NCBI GenBank assembly: GCA_911728435.2 | Contig: OU452202.1 | Location: 24,407,135 to 24,471,134 of the forward strand | DNA: 64,000 nt | Reading direction: 5' to 3' | Source of the DNA: Apoderus coryli | Lineage: Eukaryota > Arthropoda > Insecta > Coleoptera > Attelabidae | Shown here: positions 12,623 through 24,829 of the stretch, piece after piece | Position numbering within the stretch: position 1 is the first letter of the stretch | Layout: every line of letters begins with the position of its first letter | Made by a program: the position numbers and the translations under genes | The notes under the pieces: model-generated | Told to the model about the DNA's origin: nothing | The model's database searches: none | Seen by the model: only the letters and a program-made list of their open reading frames with translations

Positions 12623-15600
12623 CTATTGTCCAGCATCTTGATCATCTTTTTTCTCGTTCCATGGTTGCACATTTGTTGACCCAAAGAAAATGAAGAAAAT
12701 ACCACCGGAGCAGTATACTATGCCACCCAGAATAAAGTTTGTACCCCATTCTTTCATCCCGCTCTGAAATGAAAAATCAACATCTTTCAAACTCTATAGG
12801 TACAGTATAGAGTGTAATATTAAAGCAACAACTGATGCAAGACAAATTCGCTCTTTTATATATTTGCAAGTAAGTTGATTAAAAATTTTAGTTGTATCAT
12901 CCTATATACTTGTATCCTATACTATAAGTACCTGACCAATGTTTTATATTTTGTTATCTCAACGCTCTGCGAAATTACTGAAGAATCAGAAAACAACTTC
13001 CTTGAACTTATTTCAAAATAATCCCGTATATCTCCTGCATAGGCACTGGCCAAATTTCTCTTACAACTTACAGGATGAGCAAGCACTCATCGAAATTGCT
13101 TAGGAATTACAACAGATATCAGTTGAGGTTTCTATTAAAAAAAATATATTTTACTTTTAGTCAGATTGTTAAAGTTCTTGCATTGCTTTTGAGAAAAAGG
13201 GTTCTGAAATCGGAAGCTACAGTCTCTATTCTTTTAACGAAAGTTTACTTCTGCAGAATGGGTGTACAGAAAAATAAGTTGATCAAAGTTGTACGAGGTG
13301 CGAAACTTGCGAATTGTCGCTAATGATGAAAATGTGCTTAAGAAAGTCATTACAGGAATTACTTACATGGTTTTTTATTAGAGCAGCAGTAATTTCTGGA
13401 CAGATGAATCCTGTAGCGCCTCCAATTAATGTACCCATTGAAAATATGGTACCAGCAAAATTCGGAGAAAGATCCTGTGTATTCAATAAATGCGTTATTA
13501 CTGAAGCACCATTCAAACCCATACTGACGGTTAACAGTGCCACAGCTATATACGGATCACAGCCAGATAGCCACAGTAACATGAGCAGGATTCCTGGTAA
13601 AATATGAGCTGAAATTGTTTTTGTTTATGTATTGTGTTGAATTAGATATAATTGTGCTTACAGCAAAGTATAAATCCTTTTCGTGCAACAGCTTTCGGTA
13701 GTATTTCACGCTTCACTAAAAGATCCCCAACAAATCCGAAGAACAAACCCATAAATAATCTGGCAAGTTGAGGTAGAGCTCCAAAAATACCAGAATTCTA
13801 AAACACAGCAAGGATTTAAAATTTAAAATTGGTATGGCAAATTAAATGCAGGTTATCATTTGGTAAGAACATTGTGTAAATCATGGCAATTTACAGTAAA
13901 AAAATTTTTATTGTCAAAAGCACTTTTCATTGAATTATTTTAATAAAATGAATGTACCTACGTAGTTTATTAAATTGTAATTAGAATACAAAATAAACTA
14001 TTTACCCTTAAGTTAAATCCAACAACTTCGATCAGAAACTTGGGCACTGCAGTCAATTGTAGAAACAATCCCCATAAGTTACAAAAATGTGCGATAATAA
14101 ATGCCCAAAATCGTACTGACTTGAATATTTCCTTATATGGTGGTACTGCCTAAAAAACATCTACTTATAACTTCTATAATCATATTGTTTGATATTCGAA
14201 TAATCATCGATGTTGAAATTTTACCCTTTTTTTCGTCACACGACCTTCTTGAGCAGTTTTAATAAATTCAACCTCATCTTTCGATATCCATCTATTTTGG
14301 TCGGGATAATCACTGCATACAAACCAAAAGATTATAAGAAATCCTACGATTTGGATGGTGAGAACATGGTAACCTGAAAATTCATCTAATCTTAATATGT
14401 ACTTGACACAAATATTCCCCTTGCTCATTTGATTGACTTCGAACCCAGAATGTTCACCTATAAATGAAAAAAGCTTGGAAACGAAACGAACAAAAAAAAT
14501 TGTTACAGTATTATTTGTAAAACCCTGATATTCTACTAGAATTAGAAAGCATCACAGCCCATCAGATCTTTGTTAGCAACTCCTTGCTTTATTGACGAAA
14601 TTATTATCTTATCATAACTCTGACCAGATTTCCTCATTAAACAAATAGTTTATTTTTTTTTATTTTATTAAATTAACGGGATACCCCAATTATATTTACA
14701 ACAAATTTCTTATATACATGACAGTACCTAAGGCAAAATAAACAAATTCATAATAAATTCAAGATCTGTTATGAGTACTACTCAATACAACAATTAATTT
14801 GACGTTTAAATTCTAAAAGTGAATTGCAAAAGATATCTATACAATCATGTTCATTCAGAGTGCGAAGAGTTCTATCAATAGGAGAAAAGTATGTATAATT
14901 ATTTCTACTTGTATGGTGAAAGAAGAGATCATGGTGTCGTAAATCACGCACTGGCACATTGAAGAAAATCCAATGCAGGACAGCAGGACAATTTATGTTA
15001 CCTTTCAACACATTATACGTAAATACCAAGTCGTTTAAAACTCTGCGTTTACCAAGAGTATCCAAGTTTAACGCCCCTCGTAGGTCCGATCTATGATAAT
15101 TGCGCATATGTATCCCCATTCTAAACGCAGCATAACGCAAAAACTTGTCCTGAACTCTCTCAATCATATTTATATAAGTCTGATAATAAGGCGACCAAAT
15201 CACTGACGCGTATTCCAGTGAAGAACGAACCAGGGACACATACAACAAACGACAGCTCGCAATTGATAAGTCTCTAGAATGCCGCATCACAAATCCCAAT
15301 ACTTTATGACCATTCTGAGACATTCGGCATATGTGTTCATTAAAGTCAACAGACTCTGAAAAGTGAACACCCAAGTGTTTTATTTTGTCCACATATTTCA
15401 ACTGATCACCATCCATCGTGTACCGACTAGGAAATCTATTCCTCTTGTGAAAGAAGCTAATAAATGAACTATTGATATTGAATTTCAAATTATTATACAC
15501 AGACCACTGCCACAGCGCATCAACATTGCGCTGCAAATATTCAACATCGGCCTCGCACGAAATTCTTCTATAAATCTTTAAATCATCCGCAAATAGATTA

Positions 15601-16965
15601 GCCATCGAAAACTTCAATAAATCACTGATATCGTTGACAAAAATATTAAACAATAATGGGGCACAATGCGACCCCTGCGGGACTCCTGATGTTACTCGAA
15701 ACTCATGACTTTTGTGATTCATGATCTTTACTACCTGTGTACGCCCCCTCAAAAAACTTTCCAACCAAGATAAGGCATGGTCAGAGAATCCGAACACTCC
15801 CAGCTTTGCCAACAAAACATCAAAGTTCACCCTATCAAATGCTGTTTAACGTGCACTGTTCTCTAAATAAATTATTTTCTCCCGTAGAGGCCATAAAACT
15901 CGGCTAGAATTGCACTGTAACGTTCATCAATCAGTGTCATTGCATTTCCAGCCCTGTATACGAAGAAAGATTAATTTTCTCGCTAGACGAAAAAGCACAC
16001 CAAACGTGGAGGAAGCATTGTTTGATTTTTTTTCGGAAAATCTTCATAATTTTATCCTTGTAAGTTACTGAAAGTGTTTCCGAATAGCAAAATGTATATC
16101 TAAACCAATTTAAAGTTTTATTTAAGTTATATTTAAATCAAATTCATAAAAAAAAACTCATACCCCAGGCCCAGTTCCAAGCCGATGTAACTTCAGCAAC
16201 AATATACCATGTAAGGCATGTACCCAATGTGTTGCCCATCATAGCACCAACAAATTTCCCTTTTTCAGCTGGTGGGGCCCAACGTGCAATTAACACGTGC
16301 AGAGCTGGATAAACAAATGCCTGAAAAAAATATCTTTCTCTAGAATAACTATGCATATATCAAGAAAATAACGCATACTCCAACTAGGCCAATGATGAAT
16401 CTACAGAATAGTAAAGCACCGTAATGAATGTCAGCTGCGTATACACACGCAGAATTCATGATACCCGACATGACAGTTGCAATGAAAATTGTCCAAAAAG
16501 GTCCTAACCATTCTGCGACCAATCCACTTGGTGGGCTGCCAGCAAAGTAACCCCAGAAATAGGAGCCTAGTATGTTGCCTTGGATGGATTCGTCCCAGTC
16601 GTATACCTTACCAAACTAAAAAATACATAATGTTAGTCTTTGTTAGAGATAAGAGATTGGTATATCCCGCATTTGCATGCTTATTACCTCACCCATACTG
16701 GAATCAGTTGAATTAGCCGTGGTATTACTCTGTGTCACGTTCACCTTGTCCTTTAAACATTCAGCTACTTTAGATTTTTTCTTTTTCACCATAGCCGTTA
16801 TGCTCAGCGATTGATTTGCTCGCGTTGTATAGTTTATATAAGTTGTAAGGAATATCATCAGGCCAATCCAGAAGCGATAAGGTATTTTTGAACAGCATCC
16901 TTGTAAATAATTAATTTAATCGTTATGTGTCTGAAGGGACTATAGTCATTTATTTACATACCCAT
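12623..16965 (-). CDS. SLC17-family MFS anion/phosphate transporter, paralog C
   Basis: Exons: 16962-16965 (ATGG, GTATGT donor), 16688-16899, 16379-16615, 16164-16320, 14225-14373, 14006-14149, 13662-13797, 13367-13608, 12623-12763, giving 473 residues. The start is MGCCSKIPYRFWIG. Family marks are YINYTTRANQSLSITAMV, FGKVYDWDESIQGNILG, AEWLGPFWTIFIATVMSG, YPALHVLIARWAPPAEKG, CSDYPDQNRWIS, LTAVPKFLIEVVGF and NTQDLSPNFAGT. The helix 1-2 loop carries three or more sequons (NVT, NTT, NST). The tail is WNEKKDDQDAGQ. It is closest to paralog D (shared LVKREILPK and GGIFFIFFGST), so C and D look like the most recent pair. A LINE occupies the intron 14374-16163. Confidence 0.9.
14649..15848 (-). mobile_element. 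5'-truncated LINE with intact 350-residue RT frame, in an intron of paralog C
   Basis: The minus-strand frame 14778-15830 opens inside the RT palm (AFDRVNF read at the edge) and has SGVPQGSHCAPLLFNIFVND, the catalytic NLFADDLKIY at about residues 79-87, KHLGVHFSESVDFNEHICR, and the C-terminal RVQDKFLRYAAFRM. No stop interrupts it. After the stop come about 130 bp of 3' UTR with GGGGTATCCC and an A-rich tail ending near 14650. It is absent from the same intron of the other paralogs, so it inserted after the array formed. The frame lacks the RT fingers and any endonuclease, so it is not autonomous. Confidence 0.88.
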
Positions 16966-17330
16966 AGTAGTTTAATGTACAATTTACTAAAAAAAAAAAA
17001 TGTATAAAAAAATAAATATAATTGGCAATTAAATAAATAATTGTGTAATTTTGACAATTCTCGTCGATGTCAAACGATTTCAGGATGTTTCATGTATTAA
17101 GTCACCCAATTAAAAATACACCTCATAGTGTTGCCTCAGGTATTATTAGACGCGGCAATATGTAAGGGGGTAATTTTTCAGGTCATTCATGAGAAAAAGT
17201 GTTATAAACACACGTCGGGAAATGCATTGTTTCCAAAATACGTTTTTTTTTTTGTAAATAAGGGTTGTTTTTTTAATTAAGTCAAATATCTCCTTACCGA
17301 TACATTTATTTATTAAATTTGGCAGCGTTG
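16966..17330. other. gene-free spacer upstream of paralog C
   Basis: AT-rich sequence without a gene. It should contain the 5' UTR and promoter of paralog C, whose first exon ends at 16962. No distinct motif could be supported. Confidence 0.45.
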
Positions 17331-19050
17331 TTGCTAGAAATTGCTAGGAATCGCAATAGGTAGCTTGCGATATTTGAACATCTCTTCTTCTTAGGACGCC
17401 GTCTCCCTACGAAGGTTGGCGATCCAAATGGCTATTGTTGTGCGGGAAACCGCAGCTCTGAAAATTTCTATGGACGTCTGTCCGAACCATCTACGTAAGT
17501 CCCTCAGCCATGAATTTTGTCTACGGCCGACTGACCGTTTTCCTTCGATCTTTCCCTCTATTATCAGGCGGAGAATCTCATATCGTTAGCCTCTCATGAT
17601 ATGTCCTAGGTACTGCAGCTTTCTCTCCTTGATTATCGTGAGGAGTTCTTTGTTACCCATTTGCTGCATAACCTCTATGTTTGTCTTATGTGCCGTCCAA
17701 GAAACTCGCAGCATTCGTCTGTAGGCGTACATTTCGAACGCATCGATTCTCTTTTCTGTGGTTGCATCAATGGTCCAGCTCTCACATCCGTATAGAAGGA
17801 CAGGGAAGATGCAGCAGCGAAGTAATCTAATCCGGAGGTCCAGGCTGAGGTCTCGGTTTGCCAGAAGTGTCCTCATGATATTCAGAATTTTCCGTGCTTG
17901 CGCAATTCTTGATCTAATTTCGGTCTTTGAGTCGCATTGCTGGCTGACGAGTACGCCCAAGTATTTTATAGATGACACTTGTGTAATGTGCGTTGATCAT
18001 TAGAGTAACGGGTCTTGGTGATTTTGAGAATACCATCAGTTTGGTCTTGGATGTATTGATATAAAGCCCAAAGTTCTCACTATACTCCACAATAAGGTTC
18101 ATAAGGGATTGAAGTTCTGTTATACTGCTGGCTATTACGACGGTATCATCTGCCTATCGAAGGTTACTTATATTGATTCCATTGATCTTTATGCCTGCAG
18201 TTGAATTTTCGAGAGCTTCGATGAATATTGCCTCAGAGTAGAGATTAAACAGTAGTGGGGTCAGTACACAACCTTGTCGCACGCCCCTTCTTATTGCTAT
18301 TTCTTCTGATGTGGACCCTTCGATTTTGACTGTTGCTGTTTGGTGCCAATAAAGTTCAGTAATGATCCTTAGATCTTGAGCATCGATCCCGGTTGATTTT
18401 AGGATGTTGATCATTTTTTGATGTGACACACAATCAAAAGCTTTTTTATAATCAATAAAGCACGCGAACACATCGACGTTCATGTCCCTACATCTCTGAG
18501 TCAGCACATTCAAAGAGAAAAGAGTCTCTCTCTTTGAACATCAGTCCGCGTTGAACGTTTGGATTGAAATTGTGGGTAACTTCCTAATTGGACCCGTACT
18601 TGTACCAGGAAGACTTACCAAGAGGTATACCGAGACTTTCTGGAACACACGCTTCCTGGATTTCTGGAAAACGTACCACTGGCACTAAGAAATGCAATAT
18701 GGTTTATGCATGATGGTGAACCAGGGCATTTTCGTCGGGTTGCTCGCGAGTTTTAAGAGAAAGATGCGGAAATGGCCGAGGTGAACTTAACTTTCATAGC
18801 CTGCACGATCACCTGAAGTTCCTTAGTTTATGCTATTCCTGTGGAAAATGTGGAGGACCTAAGAAATAGCATTATTGCTGAGTGTAATTCAATTAGAAAC
18901 GACCCTGGTATTTTTGAGAGAGTTCGCGAGTCAATGAGGAGAAGATTGGATGCATGCATCCGAGCTAGATGTGATCACATTCAACAGTTTTTAATCAACG
19001 GTAATTGGCTCCAGTCTGTCCAGTTTAGAAGAATGGTGATCCAGCTTTAG
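17331..19050 (+). mobile_element. Tc1/mariner-superfamily transposase relic, split by an RTE insertion
   Basis: Plus-strand frames 18543-19050 read, with stops and shifts, as the C-terminal half of a DDE transposase: EHQSALNVWIEIVGNF, a GPVLVPGRL stretch, FMHDGEPGHF-like sequence holding the second catalytic Asp region, ARSPE, and VENVEDLRNSIIAECNSIR followed by GIFERVRESMRRRLDACIRA. The first few residues (AIFEHQ) lie left of the RTE element, before 17383, and the rest lie right of it, so the RTE split the relic. The frame 18841-19050 is the only uninterrupted part. It cannot make an active enzyme. Confidence 0.8.
17383..18532 (-). mobile_element. RTE/BovB-like LINE fragment with 10-bp target-site duplication
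   Basis: Minus-strand frames encode an RTE-type RT: SLNVLTQRCRDMNVDVFACF, IDYKKAFDCVSH, RRGVRQGCVLTPLLFNLYSE, then ADDTVV, SSIKYLGVLVSQ, LYGCESWTI, and the C-terminal RKLQYLGHIMRG and GRRQNSWLRDLRRWFG typical of RTE/BovB elements. It is inactive. The Tyr of the catalytic YADD is a TAG stop (18154-18156), and there are more stops and shifts downstream. The element ends in an AAGAAGAAGA tract. The 10-mer TTTGAACATC occurs at 17373-17382 and again at 18533-18542, which I read as the target-site duplication. Confidence 0.88.
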
Positions 19051-19339
19051 TTATGAACTACTTACAGACCAATTGCGCTTCTTGCAAATTTTTAAAAATT
19101 TGAAAATCTACTAAATACTAAATTTTATTGTGTGGACTTGAGGGCATGCTCTAGTGAATTCCAGTATTCCTTGTAAAGAGCTATTTAAGAGCTTCTAATT
19201 ATTTACTCTCAATTTCATTTTAGGACAAAGCTAGCTCAGCGCTATCCCAAGTATATGTGTATCATTGTATTTTTCTGAGGTCATATGTGGCATCAAGGAA
19301 ACAATTTGTCATATAATGGATTTAACTCATTTGTATATG

Positions 19340-19850
19340 TGGCATCATCTAGCGTCTCGCAGGGATCAAATTTTGACCCTCTAATGTTTCTTTTATTAAT
19401 GATACTACCGGACTATAGACCTTGTTTGCCAGAAACTGGGATTCGCTGATGATTTTAAGTTTTATTCCGTCATTGAACGCTCGGCTGCGATTGTCCGAGT
19501 TTGCAGAGTGAATAGGATATCCATAAACGCATCTAAGTGCAAAGTTATGTCGTATTCTCTTAAGAGCAACCAGATTGTGTTTGACTATTCTATTGACGGA
19601 ATTTCGGGGCCAAGTTTTAAGTAGATATAACTTTGCAGAACACGTTGAAGTTGTCATTCGTTTTCTGATGTTCAAGCCTTGAAGACGCTGTATTTTACAT
19701 TAGTCAGAGCCAAACTGCAGTATTGTACGGCATGGTGTGGTCACCCTATTACCAATGCCATCAATTTATAATGGAAAACGTTCAAAGAAAATTCTAAAAA
19801 TATGTTTATGAAGTGGATGGAATTTTCAACGAGATCAAAAACTGTGCAAC
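19340..19850 (+). mobile_element. degenerate LINE fragment
   Basis: Plus-strand reading with several stops shows LGFADDFKFYSVIERSAAI, then NRISINASKCKVMSYSLKSN, FDYSIDGIS, and further on LKTLYFTLVRAKLQYCTAW. These match the order of RT palm, thumb and C-terminal motifs of the FADD-type LINEs in this window. The open minus-strand frame 19349-19675 is a shadow of this relic. No tail is clear. Confidence 0.7.
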
Positions 19851-20382
19851 AAAACAAATTGAATTTTTTTAATTATGTATAAATGTTTGTATAATGCAAA
19901 CGATTACTTCTAGAGTAGAAGTAGGTGTGTCATTGCGCGAACTGAATTCTTCGCTCCATATCGTATGTACTCGTAATATAAATATAAAACCATCGGATTA
20001 GGCTTCGTCCGAATACTATGGCAAGCTTCAGCCAAAATTCGACCTCAACTATAACTCGTGCGGTTTTATATCACCGGTGCAATGGGGTATCTGCATGTGT
20101 GAAGTGAAAATGTATACACCTGTTGTAGGCAGGATAGGATCGTATATTCTGATGATAAGGTACAGATTTATCAGCCGAAAGGTTCTAGGTTCTACTTACT
20201 GCCATTTTTAATACCTTTTTTGAGTTATATTATTTGAGAAATGCTTATTAAAACGGTAGTTACATTTATATTTTATAAATATTTATACTGATGATTTAAC
20301 TTTGTCCTTTAATATCTAAAAAATAATAACAAATACATACATCAAGAAATAACAACGAAACTAGCAGATAGAACGAAAACAT
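19851..20382. other. gene-free spacer, 3' flank of paralog D
   Basis: No open frame or repeat that I can name. The right end is the 3' untranslated side of paralog D, whose stop is at 20383. Confidence 0.45.
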
Positions 20383-23300
20383 CTATTGATCTTCACTATC
20401 CTCTTTTTTCTCATTCCATGGCTGGACTTCAGTGGATCCAAAGAAAATAAAGAAAATTCCACCTGCACAGTATATTATGCCTCCCAGAATAAAATTCGTA
20501 CCCCATTCTTTCATACTGCTCTAGAAAAATAACATAATAATAACTAATAAGTTGTTTTGTAATATAATATAAACTGAATTACTTTCTATTAATGTACGCA
20601 GTGAAATTTGAACTCTACTTACATTATGTCGTACTAGAGCAGCAGTGACTGCTGGGCAGATGAATCCTGTACTTCCTCCAATTAATGTCCCCATCGAATA
20701 TACTGTACCAGCAAAGTTCGGTGAAAGATCCTGTGAATTTACTAAATTCGTTATAACTGAGGCACCGTTGAGGCCCATGCTGATGGTTAATAAAGATATT
20801 GCAGCGTATGGATTACAACCGGGTAGCCACAACAACATGAGCAGGATTCCTGGTATAATATGAGCTGAAAATCTGATTTCAATTTCATTTGACATACTTA
20901 TGATACAATTGTTACTTACAGAAAAGCATGAAACCTTTTCGAACAATGGATTTGGGCAATATTTCTCGCTTCACTAAATGATCGCCAAGGAATCCAAAAA
21001 ATATACCCATAAACATTCTGACCAGCTGAGGTATAGCTCCAAATATACCTGAATACTAAAATACAGGAATACAATTTAATTTATTTAGGAACCATGTTGG
21101 ATGAGCGTAAAGAATATCATCAGACGAGATGAGAGAATGCTAAAATTGCGTGCTCTTAATTTACGTTAACTTGACTATTTAGTAAGGGCATCGCGTGATC
21201 ATTGCTTGGATATTGACTGTACTAATTTTGTTGGATTTTTCAAGGGCATTCGACACGGTGAACCACCGCATGTTAAAGTCGATTCTTCATTATGTTCGTT
21301 TATCTCGAAATGCCTTGGAACTTATGGCAAGTTACATTGCTAAGCGACATCAAGCAGTGGATCTGGGAGGCAATAGATCGAACTACAGAGCAAATACTGG
21401 AGGTGTTCCACAAGGTTCAGCAGTATCTCCGCTTTTATTTACCTTATACACATCCAACTTTCCAGCAGCATTTGTGTCTTGTGATCAGCACTATTATGCG
21501 GATGATACGCAGCTGTGCCTCTCCTTTCACCCTGGTGATACTTTGGGAGCAGTTGCTGCGATTAATGCCGATTTGCACACGTTGTCTTGTTACTCAAGGG
21601 ATCACTGTCTTAAGCTCAACCCGGATAAAACGGTAGCAGTTCTGTTCGGGGCAAAGAACGATAGACTACGTTTTTTGGAAAGCCATCAACACTCCATTAC
21701 GATGGAGGTATCTACTATTCATTTTAAATCCTCGGTTAAGAGTCTTGGGCTCACCATCGATGTGGACTTCAGATTTGGCAATCATATAACTCGATCAATA
21801 AAATGGGTTTCATCAATTTAAAATTAATTTTCCAGCACCGCCATATATTGACTAGGTCACTGAAGGAAAAGCTCTGTGAGGCTATGGTGTTATCGCACTT
21901 GAACTATTGCGACGTCATATATTCGCCATGCCTCACTTATGTCATGAAAACGCGCATTCAAAAGCTACAGAATGCATGTTTACGCCTGATCTTCGGAATT
22001 AGAAGAACTGAGAGGATTAGCCATACTCTTCGACTAGTGGTTTGGTTAAACATGGAAAAACGGAGATATCTCCATACTGCCTGTCGGTTCTATAACGTAC
22101 TGTGCGACAAATCTCCACCGTATCTATACGAGAAAATCCGTTTTAGAACGGATATACATAATATTAATATACGCCATAAAAACACGCTAACACCTCCGGC
22201 CCACTCCACCGAACTATTTAAGAGATCCTTTTCTTATGCCATAACAAAATGTATAAATGGACTGCCAGCTAAATTGAAATCGCTGTCTTAATCTCGCTTT
22301 AAAACATGCATGAGGGATATGTTGTTTCATGGTCAGCTCGGTTAGCTTCCGGTCCTTTGTATGCTGGTGCAGTGACTCAGGCTGATTTTGGTACATGTAG
22401 ATGTATGGCGCTGGTTCAAGTGTAATTTAACTAAGCTTCGATCAAATTGTACTGATAAATTGTTACTTCTTTTTTGTGTTCTCTTGATATAAGCACCAAT
22501 CTACCTATATTCTATGCTATATTGTGTTTTTCCTTTATATACAATTTCTGCTTGTGCTGTTTGCTGTATTATTATGTATTTATGTATAATTTTAGAATTG
22601 TTTAATGAATGTGTTATATATCATGTAAGCTACTGTATGAATGCATTTTGGGTTAGCTGAGCAGACTGTTATATTCTTTGAATATTACAGTATTGAAACT
22701 CGCCCATGAATAAAGACATTTATTATTATTATTATATAAATTCTAATAAATCACAGGTAATTCTTGGAAAGCAGAATTTACAATAATAGCGTGACTGGAG
22801 TGTGGCAACGGCGAGGATTTATATTCAGCCTAAATTTCTTAGAACTGGCGTGTGATTAATTGGTCATTCATTTGCGATCCTTATTTGTCTCAAAGTCCCA
22901 ACCTACTAAAGTTGACATCACTCAAGGAAAGAACACAAAGCGAATATTTGGTAATGACGCGCTAAGCTTAAATTATTAACTTATTTTGGATTCAATGTAA
23001 TATGCTTACCCTTAAATTAAATCCAACAACTTCTATTAGAAATTTCGGCACTGCCGTCAACTGCAGAAATAATCCCCATAAGCTTGCAAAGTGTGCAATA
23101 ATAAAGGCCCAAAATCGTATTGACATAAATAATTTTAAATACGGAGGTACTGCCTAAAATTTACGCTTTGTTAATTACAGAGGCATAATATGATATTAAA
23201 TTATACCCTTTTTTTCGTAACACGACCTTCATGGGCCGTATGAATCAAATCAACTTCCTCTTTGGAGATCCATTTATTTTGATCGGGATAATCGGAACAT

Positions 23301-24559
23301 ATAAACCAAAATATTACCAAATATACAACGATTTGTATGGTGAGAACATGGAAACCTGCGTACAAATTTGTTCATTCATTGAATTAGAAGGTAATCGCAC
23401 TCAGTGATATATTGGCTTTTGTTGTATAGAGGGACATAAAGGTAGTTAATCATCAGAAGGCGTTTCACTCTTACCCCAAGCCCAATCGATAACAGATGTC
23501 ACTTCTCCAACCATATACCATGAAACACATGTGCCGAAAGTGTTGCCCATCATAGCACCGACGAATTTACCTTTTTCACTTGGTGGTGCCCAATGTGCGA
23601 CCAAAACCTGCAGAGCTGGATAAATAAACGCCTGAAAATCAAAATGTTAAAGTAGGTATCGAAAAATTGCGGAAAAAAATGTAGGTACATACCCCACCAA
23701 CACCCATGATAAATCTGCAAAATATCAAAGCTCCGTAATGAAGGTCAGCTGCGAAAACGCACAAGGAATTCATGACTCCCGAAACAACAGTCACAATGAA
23801 AATTGTCCAAAAAGGTCCTAACCATTCCGCAACAAATCCGCTAGGAAGGCTGCCAGCAAAGTAACCCCAAAAATACGAGGCTAGGATGTTGCCTTGGATT
23901 GCTTCGCCCCAATCATATACTTTACCATACTACGAACATAAAAATATGACTGTAGGAGGGAAATAGTAGAAAGTAGAATAGCCAAACGGCTTTTTACTTT
24001 GTCCGTCAAATATTAAGCTTGCACCAGACGAGTTTCGTAGACCCACACCTCGAAGCTTATTTACTACTTCTCACTTAACGGTTCAGTGATTTTTGTAAGC
24101 GTCATTATGCCCCACTTTGAGTGGGGCATGGTACCAAAAAATATCTTTTGAAATAGGGGCACATTTCTCGCATTCTCGTGCAGGCTTCAACTTAAAAACA
24201 GATTAGTTTATTATTGTTTGGAAGGATTTAAAAGCCGATAAGATGACTGCATCTATAAAAAAACCGTTTTGCCTACCTCTCCCATATGTGATTCCCTAGA
24301 ATCATCAGTTGATCTAGCTTTTGTCGCATTATCGTTGTCCTCCTTTAAACACTCAGGTACATTAAATTTTCTCATTTTCACCATGACCGTAATACTCAGT
24401 GATAAATTGGCTCGTGTTGTATAGTTTATATAAGTCGTAAAAAATATCATCACGGCAATCCAAAATCGGTATGGTATTTTGAAACAGCATTCTTGGAAAT
24501 TAATAAATCAAACTTTACTTTAAACGGAAGAGAATTATTGATATGTACTACATACTCAT
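20383..24559 (-). CDS. SLC17-family MFS anion/phosphate transporter, paralog D
   Basis: Exons: 24556-24559 (ATGA, GTATGT donor), 24277-24491, 23693-23929, 23475-23631, 23207-23355, 23010-23153, 20920-21055, 20623-20864, 20383-20520, giving 473 residues. Because the first exon ends in A rather than G, residue 2 becomes Lys (MKCCFKIPYRFW). Marks are YINYTTRANLSLSITVMV, YGKVYDWGEAIQGNILA, AEWLGPFWTIFIVTVVSG, a loop changed to YPALQVLVAHWAPPSEKG (His to Gln and Arg to His relative to B and C), CSDYPDQNKWIS, and NSQDLSPNFAGT. One NAT sequon lies in the first loop. The tail is WNEKKEDSEDQ. A 1.5-kb LINE lies in the intron 21056-23009. All junctions keep phase. Confidence 0.9.
21190..22735 (+). mobile_element. 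LINE (YADD type) inserted antisense in an intron of paralog D
   Basis: Two adjoining plus-strand frames make one element. The first, 21195-21821, has DFSRAFDTVNHRML, GGVPQGSAVSPLLFTLY, the catalytic YYADDTQLCLSF and KLNPDKTVAVLFG. The second, 21803-22291, has SHLNYCDVIYSPC, IQKLQNACLRLIFGIRR and a C-terminal CINGLPAKLKSLS. A frameshift near 21805-21815 separates them, and a stop interrupts the C-terminus near 22290. The element ends in AATAAAGACATTTATTATT repeats near 22735. It is 5'-truncated inside the RT. The family differs from the FADD elements, as seen from the YYADDTQ and CLRLIFG motifs. Confidence 0.87.
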
Positions 24560-24715
24560 GATTGACTATTGTGAATTCGAATTAAAAAAAAAGTTAAAAT
24601 AATATTCAAAAGTGACATAAAAATCCAATTGTGACAGTGCCATTTGTTGGTTGACAAAAAATAATGTCAATGATGAGAACATAAAAATATAATGTTCCTA
24701 AATATAGTTATTTAT

Positions 24716-24829
24716 TATACAAAGGAAAAAAGTACTAGATTTTAGCTCGAGGTTTTGTTGTCTCCCGACGCGCAGCGGAGGGAGACAAAAAACCGAGAGC
24801 TAAAATCTAGTACTTTTTTCCTTTGTATG
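24716..24829. repeat. 114-bp near-perfect hairpin
   Basis: Arms at about 24716-24766 and 24780-24829 are reverse complements except for a few changes near the loop. The outer parts, ATACAAAGGAAAAAAGTACT on the left and its complement on the right, match fully. The 13-base loop is GC-rich (GACGCGCAGCGGA), in contrast to the AT-rich surroundings. It may be a foldback element or the core of one; related AAAAAAGTACT and CCCGGG sequence recurs near 25486-25505. Confidence 0.85.
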
